A stretch of DNA of 64,000 bases from Anthoceros angustus. Taxonomy: Eukaryota; Streptophyta; Anthocerotopsida; Anthocerotales; Anthocerotaceae. Position numbers and translations under genes: made by a program. Positions 58,411 to 64,000 of this stretch are shown here, in pieces (position 1 is the stretch's first letter; each line of letters opens with the position of its first letter). The notes under the pieces are model-generated. The model searched no databases. It was not told the origin of the DNA and saw only the letters and a list, made by a program, of their open reading frames with translations. The DNA is taken from positions 66,247 through 130,246 of the forward strand of contig MU008187.1 of assembly GCA_010909165.1 (NCBI GenBank). The letters are read 5' to 3'.

Positions 58411-59760
58411 ATGGCGCCCAAGGTCACCACCGAAATTGTGCTTGCCCAATGGCCGAACATGGATCATTGGAAAGTTCTGAGGGAGGCGGTGAAGGAGCTG
58501 TGGGTTTCATGGAAGAGCGGTGGAATTACATGAACACAGTGGTGCGAGTGTCGCGTCACAAGGAATGACAAGCGATTTAGAAGCCGCGATTGGGACACAG
58601 GCTGGTTGGGAGGTGTATGGGCGGAAGCAAGGAGGCGGGCGGGTTGGTGGTGTGGTGTGCGACCACTTCTTTGCTTTGTTCCTTCATGAAGTGGTCAAGG
58701 CGAAGATCGATTGAGGGGCGAATTCTCTTGACAAGTTGTGTGAAGAGAGGTTGAACTTGATTTCCTCGCCTCGGCCTCTCTAATCTCACCATTTCGTCCA
58801 TCTTTATGTTTACGCTAGCTCGCGGTGGAGATTGTAGCCTCCCTCCACATGTGGAAGCCGGTTAGGGAGGTGAAATGGAAGGCGGAGGAGCCCAAGGAGG
58901 AAAAATCGGATAGCGGGAGTCGGTGGCGGAGGCGGTTGGAGGAGGAAGGAAATTCCCACCAGAAAAGGAGGAAGACCGGGGTGAAAGGCATCGTGAAAAG
59001 GTGAGCGGATGCGCGTCACCAGTCAGCAGGCGCCACATGAAAGCCAAACGGCGGTTGGAGTGGCGAGGAAGAGGAGGCGCGATCCGAGGACAATTTTGCG
59101 ACTGGATGCGATGATGAATCAACTCCGGAGGGTTTAGGGGCGACCTCGAGGCGGACCCTCCTCGGCATGGAAGAGATTTTCAAGGGACTCCAGCAGCAGA
59201 GGTGGATGCAACCGAATTGGTGAGGGTGCGCACCAGGGAGGAAAGTTCTCGACGGAGGGATGGCGTCGGCGGGGCCGCCACAACAAGTGGACTTGCGGGA
59301 GCGACCACGCGTCGATGATCCAAGCATTTGTTGGATCAAGCGGCTTTAGCTCTCACCGGTGCGGCGACGGAGGAGGAAGTGGTGAAGGCCGGGTTTGTGA
59401 AGGAGGCCAAGCGCAAGAGGAAGACAAGCGGAACCTAGGAAATAAGGGCCAAGATTCAAGAAGATTTGTGCAGGCCGGAGAAGTTGAGCCAGCCATGAGG
59501 AAGCACTCATGGCTCAAATTAAGGATGCCCACAGGCGAACCAGAGATGCGGGGGAGTTGTTGCGAGCCCAGAGGCGGAAGCGGCCTCGGTGGAAAAGGCC
59601 CATAAGCTAGCGGAGCGATATAAGCGAGCGGGATGAGGCACGTGGCGGGCGAGAAAAGACAAAGGGAAGGGAAGCGGTGGCAGGACGGGAGTAGCGGAAG
59701 GGCCTAGAAGGAAGCAAACCGAGGTAGCCGAAACCTCACCTACCATGTTCTTTGAGCGAG
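58411..59760 (+). pseudogene. LTR-encoded reading frame, copy in C 3' LTR
   Basis: It starts MAPKVTTEIVLAQWPNMDHW, then (in shifting frames) GFMEERWNYMNT (58508-58540), FLHEVVKAKID (58680-58715), a Lys/Glu-rich part, EEEVV then KRKRKTSGT (near 59370-59440), MAQIKDAH-like (near 59515) and a Glu/Ala/Lys stretch to about 59640. I recognise no domain; the second half is predicted coiled-coil-like from its Glu/Lys/Ala pattern. It lies between the TATA box and the LTR 3' end, so it would be the first frame on the element RNA. Confidence 0.5.
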
Positions 59761-61374
59761 CGACGTCGAGTCCACTCACATGTCACCGCTACCGACATTG
59801 GCGCAACCGGGCAGGCGGGCGGGGCGGCGGGATGCGACGTGGCGCCTCGCGAGGACATAGGCAGCAACCGGTGTAGCCTACGGGAGGAGGGTAAGCACCT
59901 CAGCAGGGGGTCCTATTATATTACACATGGATGAGGAAACTTATGTGCCGGTCTATATGTGAATGGAACGCGTGCTTAACCTCCATCGTGCGTGTGGAAA
60001 TAGGAGGGATCGGGGCCTACCTCGCAAGTGAGGACCCGGTGCATACTTCTACCTGCGGGTGTGGGGTTTATCGGAGGCGACTTTGGAGGAGTTGAGCGAG
60101 GAGGAGGTCCAGCTTGGGTGGACGAGGCGAATAATCCTCGGCAATAGGCGGCCAGCGGAAGATGCGGAAGCCCAGGCGGTACACCTCAAATTCGGACGTC
60201 CGGCGGTGAGGTGGAAGTAGTGTGGGAGAACCGTCCGAGGGCGTGGCGGAGCTCGTGGCGGCAGCAATGGAGGACGTAGGGCGACGGCCAAGTCGAGGTA
60301 GGGCAGATAGCGTGGTGAGGTGGTAGCAACCTAAAGATAATTTGGTTAGGATCTTGCCCGGACCTAGGATCGCTCCGAATTGTGGGCGCGTCCCTTCGCG
60401 ATAGCCATCTTAGGACCTAAAATCCGGCGGTGCCCGGCCGATGTATAAGAGGGTGGTCCCTCACGCCGATAATTCTGGTTGAGATCCCCACGCCTGTGGC
60501 TGGTTGGAGACGTCCGATTGGGAGGCGGTGTGCGAGCGCTCCTAGGGGTGGTCGAGGCTTGCTCCGCGGGAGGAGGGGTGATAAAGCAATCTTGGCAAAG
60601 GAGGAGGAAACCAAGGGATTGGCGCGGGGTCCGGAGCTTGCTCATGCCTGTGGCCTTGGGGTTCTTCTTTCCTTCACACTTGTCCCTAGTTGTGTTCAAT
60701 TGCGAGAAGTGTTGAGTGGATGGTTGGAAGCCTGCGGGCGAGTTGAGGAGAGAGAGAGAGAGGGAGAAGATTGGGTGAAGGAGTGACTAAACAACATGCT
60801 GGCGATGCGAGGTGTGAGAGGGGTTGAGAAGGGAACTAATTGAGAGGCTAGCGTGGAGGTGTGTGAATCCAAAAGAAACCAAACCGGTCTTTTGGGAAGC
60901 GTCAAAGGAAAGTTCCCTTGTAAGTTGTGTGAGTGTGGCGCCTTTGTGTGTGTGTGGAGCGGTGAGGGATTTGTGGTGGTCCCTAGGAATCGGTGTGTGT
61001 GTGCATGAAGTGTGGAGTGCGAATAAAGCCGATCCGTGCAGGCGGGATGGCGAGGATCCAGCGCCCGTGAAATAAGTCGCTAGGGTTTGGGTGTGGGACC
61101 CACCTCGGTGGTCGAGCAACTACCGGTGAGAGCCGTCGTGGAGAGATTTGCGGTCGTGGAATAAGAGCGTGGTGGCTAGACAAGTCGGGGTAGTAGTGGT
61201 TGAGTAGATAGGTAAGGAGAGATAGTAAGTCTTGACTTAGGTGAAGGTCGATGTGATAGAAGTTAGTCTCTTGGCACAAACCATTCCCTTGGGAGGCGAA
61301 TCCTAAGCCTACAAGCGACATTGAGGGTGAATGTGGACCTCACGGTGTCACGGACACTTAATCCACACTCCACA

Positions 61375-61700
61375 CTGGCAGATCGTCAACCCGGAGGCAT
61401 ATGGTCTTCTTAAGGCCAGGACCATCATGCGTTGAATCAAGCCATCAGGCTGTTGCATGTATAAATGTCTTCCTCAAGTTCTCCGTTACAGAAGGCAAAG
61501 GCACACATCCATTTCAGTAAGTCCCATTGGGCTGACAAGAGCTAGCATCTGATGGCGTGTTTTGACTCTGGTGAAGGTTTTGTGAAGTCCTCCGGGGGAC
61601 TGAGAGGAACCCCAGCAACAAGGCCGAGACTTATAGTGCTATGTCCCCTTGTGCATTAAGTTTGTGCTTGAACACCCACTTGCATTTATTAGCTTTACGT
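61375..61700 (-). pseudogene. Ty1/copia RT, upstream part
   Basis: The minus strand reads KWVFKHKLNAQG (near 61680), LSPPEDFTKPSP (near 61590), FAFCNGELEEDIYMQQPDG (near 61490-61440), then LKKTI before the junction with element C. This matches copia RT (W.FK.K, ARLVA, F.NG.L.E.IYM.QP.G). The rest is at 26380-27587. Confidence 0.85.
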
Positions 61701-62600
61701 CCCGCCGGCGGAGGAGAGTTCCCAAGTGTCATTCTTCGTGAGAGATTGATACTCATCGTGAATGGAAGGAAGCCAGCGCTTTATCGCCCCAAAGTGATAG
61801 CTCCTCGATAAGTTTTGGTTCAGCTAACCAAAGAGGGATAGAAGATGAGGATCGATGAGGAGAGACACCCCGCTTGAGGACGCCTCAAGTCAATGGAGGA
61901 ATATGGAGGCTCACCCATCGAGCAGGAGGACGGGCACGGCGATATCTCCTCTCAATCGATGGATGTGGATCGCAGCGAGCTCCTCATCATGCGTGCATCA
62001 CAACCATAGTTGGGGAAAAGTGTATCCGCAACGGAAGTAACAGTATCGTTATATCACAAATCGACTCATCAACATCCCGAACATGGCCCATTGCTTCAAC
62101 TGCACCATCATCAAGGGCCGGAGCAGCTTGAGTGTCATCAATCGCAGTAATGTACAACACTCTGCCCCCAAGGCAAAGATCACCGATGTAGGAGCTGGTG
62201 CTTTAGTTGCACCCAAATCGTATGGCGGAGTAAACACAACCCCGCTACTTCATCTTGAGGAAATTCATGGAATCGCTGTTGGGAGGGTCCATAAAAGTAA
62301 CAGTTCCTGGGTTGGGCGGCAGAGAGTCGTTTGGCTTTGGAGAGAAGCTCCTTGAAAGTGACGCCCTTGCGAAGATAGCCGTATTGGTAAGAGGGTCATG
62401 GAGCTTGTATTTTTGCCTCTTCTCCGTAGCCAACAAATAGTAATGGCTGGCTCGATCTTCCAACTTCCTTCGTTTTTCTCAGGACATATGCATATGGAGA
62501 CCCAAACACGAAGATGAAGCAAGCTTGGTTTCCTACACCATATGACCTCGAAGGAGTCTTTCCTCAACCGCACTTGTCAAGATCCGATTAAGGATGGTAA
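61700..62600 (-). pseudogene. Ty1/copia inter-domain region between integrase and RT
   Basis: The minus strand shows FVFGSPYAYVLRKTK (near 62490) and HYYLLATEKRQKYKLHDPLT (near 62440-62390), the stretch after the copia integrase core, followed by a spacer without recognised motifs. Frames are broken. Confidence 0.65.
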
Positions 62601-62935
62601 CTACGCCTTCCGCCTAATATGCTTTGCTAAGTCCCGACCATTCTAACATACTTCTTGTCATGCCAAGAGTCTGGTTGCGACGTCGCGACACCATTCGCAT
62701 TGAGTATATGGCACAATCAATCAGTAAATACCATTGTCCAAATTGATTGATTGAAGTGGCCATGAGTGAATTCTGTGCCGTTGTCAGGACGAAGGCACTT
62801 CAGAAGGCATCCAGTTTGTCTCTGAATCATAGGTAACCACTCTTTGAAGATGCCAAAAGTGTCAGACTTCAAACGCATCGGTACGTCCAAGAATATCTAC
62901 TATAGTCATCAGTGATGGTGAGATAATATAAGGCA
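62600..62935 (-). pseudogene. Ty1/copia integrase core
   Basis: FGIFKEWLPMI, then CLLKCLRPDNGTEFTHGHFN (near 62820-62760), fit the copia integrase core, with the second catalytic Asp in DNGTEF. The third catalytic residue could not be placed because of frameshifts. Confidence 0.75.
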
Positions 62936-62940
62936 CCACC

Positions 62941-63428
62941 CAAAGATGGGATATGTATCTTGCCAGAAATGTCAGAGTGTACTAATTCTAGGACCTGGGA
63001 GGCACGGTGGAGCTTTTGGAAAAGGAATCTCCTTTTGTTTGGCTACAACGCAAGTATCACATGGGAAGGTCCTTAAAACATTTTGGCGGCTCTCTATAGC
63101 GGGATAAGTTGGACATCTTAATCTTGTCACGATTAGCATGACCTAATCGGCATGCCAAAGATCGGCTTGAGCGCTTGGCCACATGAGCGATTCCTCGTAT
63201 GCATAGTAAGTCTAATTGATATAGATCATGCACAAGATGTCCTTTGCTACGACCGACCTTTCTCCCTCTCTTCTTAAGCTCACAAATGAAGAAGTGAATA
63301 ACAGCCATCGTCAGTAGGGACATCAATCTAGCCAAGCGGTGCTTTGCCATGTGTGGGACGTACAAGACATTATCTAGGTGAAGGATTGAGCCATCATGAA
63401 GACGGAAAGCGAACATTTTAACCTTCAA
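62941..63428 (-). pseudogene. Ty1/copia GAG-pre-integrase region, first copy
   Basis: An open stretch (63057-63428, 123 codons) has LHLDNVLYVPHMAKHRLA, GHLVHDLYQLDLLCIRG, ACRLGHANRDKIKMSNL and a C..C-type CDTC..AKQ follow-on, the usual gag-pre-integrase order. It is repeated 606 bp to the right. Confidence 0.85.
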
Positions 63429-63546
63429 TTTTAAGGCTCAGAAAGCTCATCTCCCAACAACACCTTATCCGAAGGATGGGAGGATTTAAAATGATCGAGG
63501 AGTGTCCTATCATTGCGAGATATGGGAGGTGGCTCAGTCAAGGTAC

Positions 63547-64000
63547 CAAAGATGGGATATGTATCTTGCCAGAAATGTCAGAGTGTACTAATTCTAGGAC
63601 CTGGGAGGCACGGTGAGCAGGAGCTTTTGGAAAAGGAATCTCCTTTTGTTTGGCTACAACGCAAGTATCACACAGTGGAAGGTCCTTAAAACATTTTGGC
63701 AGTGGCTCTCTATAGCAGGATAAGTTGGACATCTTAATCAGTTGGTCACGATTAGCATGACCTAATCATGCCATGCTTGAGGCGGCCGGTGGGCCACATG
63801 AGCAGATTCCTCAGGTATGCATAGTAAGTCGAATTGATATAGATCATGCACAAGATGTCCTTTTGCTACGACCTGACCTTTCTCCCTCTCTTCTTAAGCT
63901 CACGGTGGAAGAAGTGAATAACAGTCGTCGTCGTAGGGACATCAATCGGCTAAGCAAGCGGTGCTTTGCCATGTGTGGGACGTACAAGACATTATCTAGG
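63547..64000 (-). pseudogene. Ty1/copia GAG-pre-integrase region, second copy (continues past window)
   Basis: It repeats 62941-63390 at an offset of 606 bp, with short indels between copies. It includes CFKDLPLCDTCVVAKQKEIP and PKAPAHRASQVLELVHSDIS (63732-63550), where the second part continues into the integrase start. The element continues beyond the right end. Confidence 0.85.

Larger units (their letters stand above)
27588..61374 (+). mobile_element. Ty3/gypsy element C, outer gypsy element (plus strand), interrupted by element B
   Basis: C is inserted in the copia RT. Its 5' LTR is in two parts, 27588-30202 and 50913-52010, which together give about 3.7 kb, matching the 3' LTR at 57799-61374. 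The internal region 52011-57798 holds PBS, gag, protease, RT, RNase H, integrase and PPT in Ty3/gypsy order. No chromodomain was seen. The reading frames are broken throughout. The LTR edges are TGTA...TCCACA. No clean target-site duplication could be read (CCCCG left, CTGGC right). Confidence 0.85.
57799..61374 (+). repeat. Element C 3' LTR
   Basis: It runs TGTAAGATCTAG to CACACTCCACA. A TATA box is at 58010-58030, the LTR reading frame from 58411, a GA tract near 60748, and a GT tract near 60945. Confidence 0.85.

Overview
The window reads as nuclear DNA of a plant with a large, repeat-rich genome. Three things support this: a PLS-type pentatricopeptide (PPR) fragment whose wording (VDMYAKCGEL, WNALIAGYAQQ, VTFTCLLKAC) resembles fern and other seed-free plant PPRs, a plant-specific CBE1-like gene with introns, and long nested LTR retrotransposons. 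A fern is my best guess, by inference only. Nothing bacterial, organellar or viral was seen.

Layout. 1-3.2 kb: mostly non-coding, with a 7-bp G-rich minisatellite and a few unassigned minus-strand exon-like stretches. 3.25-5.56 kb: a cluster of three broken gene pieces, namely the C-terminus of coatomer delta (minus), a tandemly duplicated PPR segment with a stop (plus), and a frameshifted OSB-type organellar ssDNA-binding motif (plus). 5.86-6.66 kb: a very AT-rich block. 6.7-13.3 kb: degenerate plus-strand coding-like sequence of unknown type. 13.33-17.16 kb: a solo LTR of about 3.8 kb. 18.8-24.2 kb: the one convincing host gene, a multi-exon minus-strand homologue of the plant eIF4E-binding protein CBE1. 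24.5-25.05 kb: a foldback element.

25.7-64 kb is a nest of retrotransposons. A Ty1/copia element on the minus strand (25.7-27.59 kb, resuming at 61.37 kb and running off the window) is split in its reverse transcriptase by a Ty3/gypsy element C (plus strand, 27.588-61.374 kb). C's own 5' LTR is split by a related gypsy element B (minus strand, 30.20-50.91 kb). B's reverse transcriptase is split by a shorter relative, A (plus strand, 36.445-43.799 kb). LTR ends, PBS and PPT agree with this order. A has lost RT, RNase H and the integrase core, so it is probably non-autonomous. All coding regions in A, B, C and the copia element are broken by many small indels.

The most unusual point is that the long LTRs themselves seem to carry a conserved sense reading frame downstream of the TATA box. 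All six LTR copies in the A/B/C nest keep the same ATGGCGCCCAAGGT start, followed by a PNMDHWKVR-like motif, an FLHEVVK motif and a charged coiled-coil part. The diverged solo LTR keeps two of these motifs. I do not recognise the protein family.

Limits: all calls are by eye. Exon edges, element edges and target-site duplications are approximate, and some indels could be sequencing or assembly errors.
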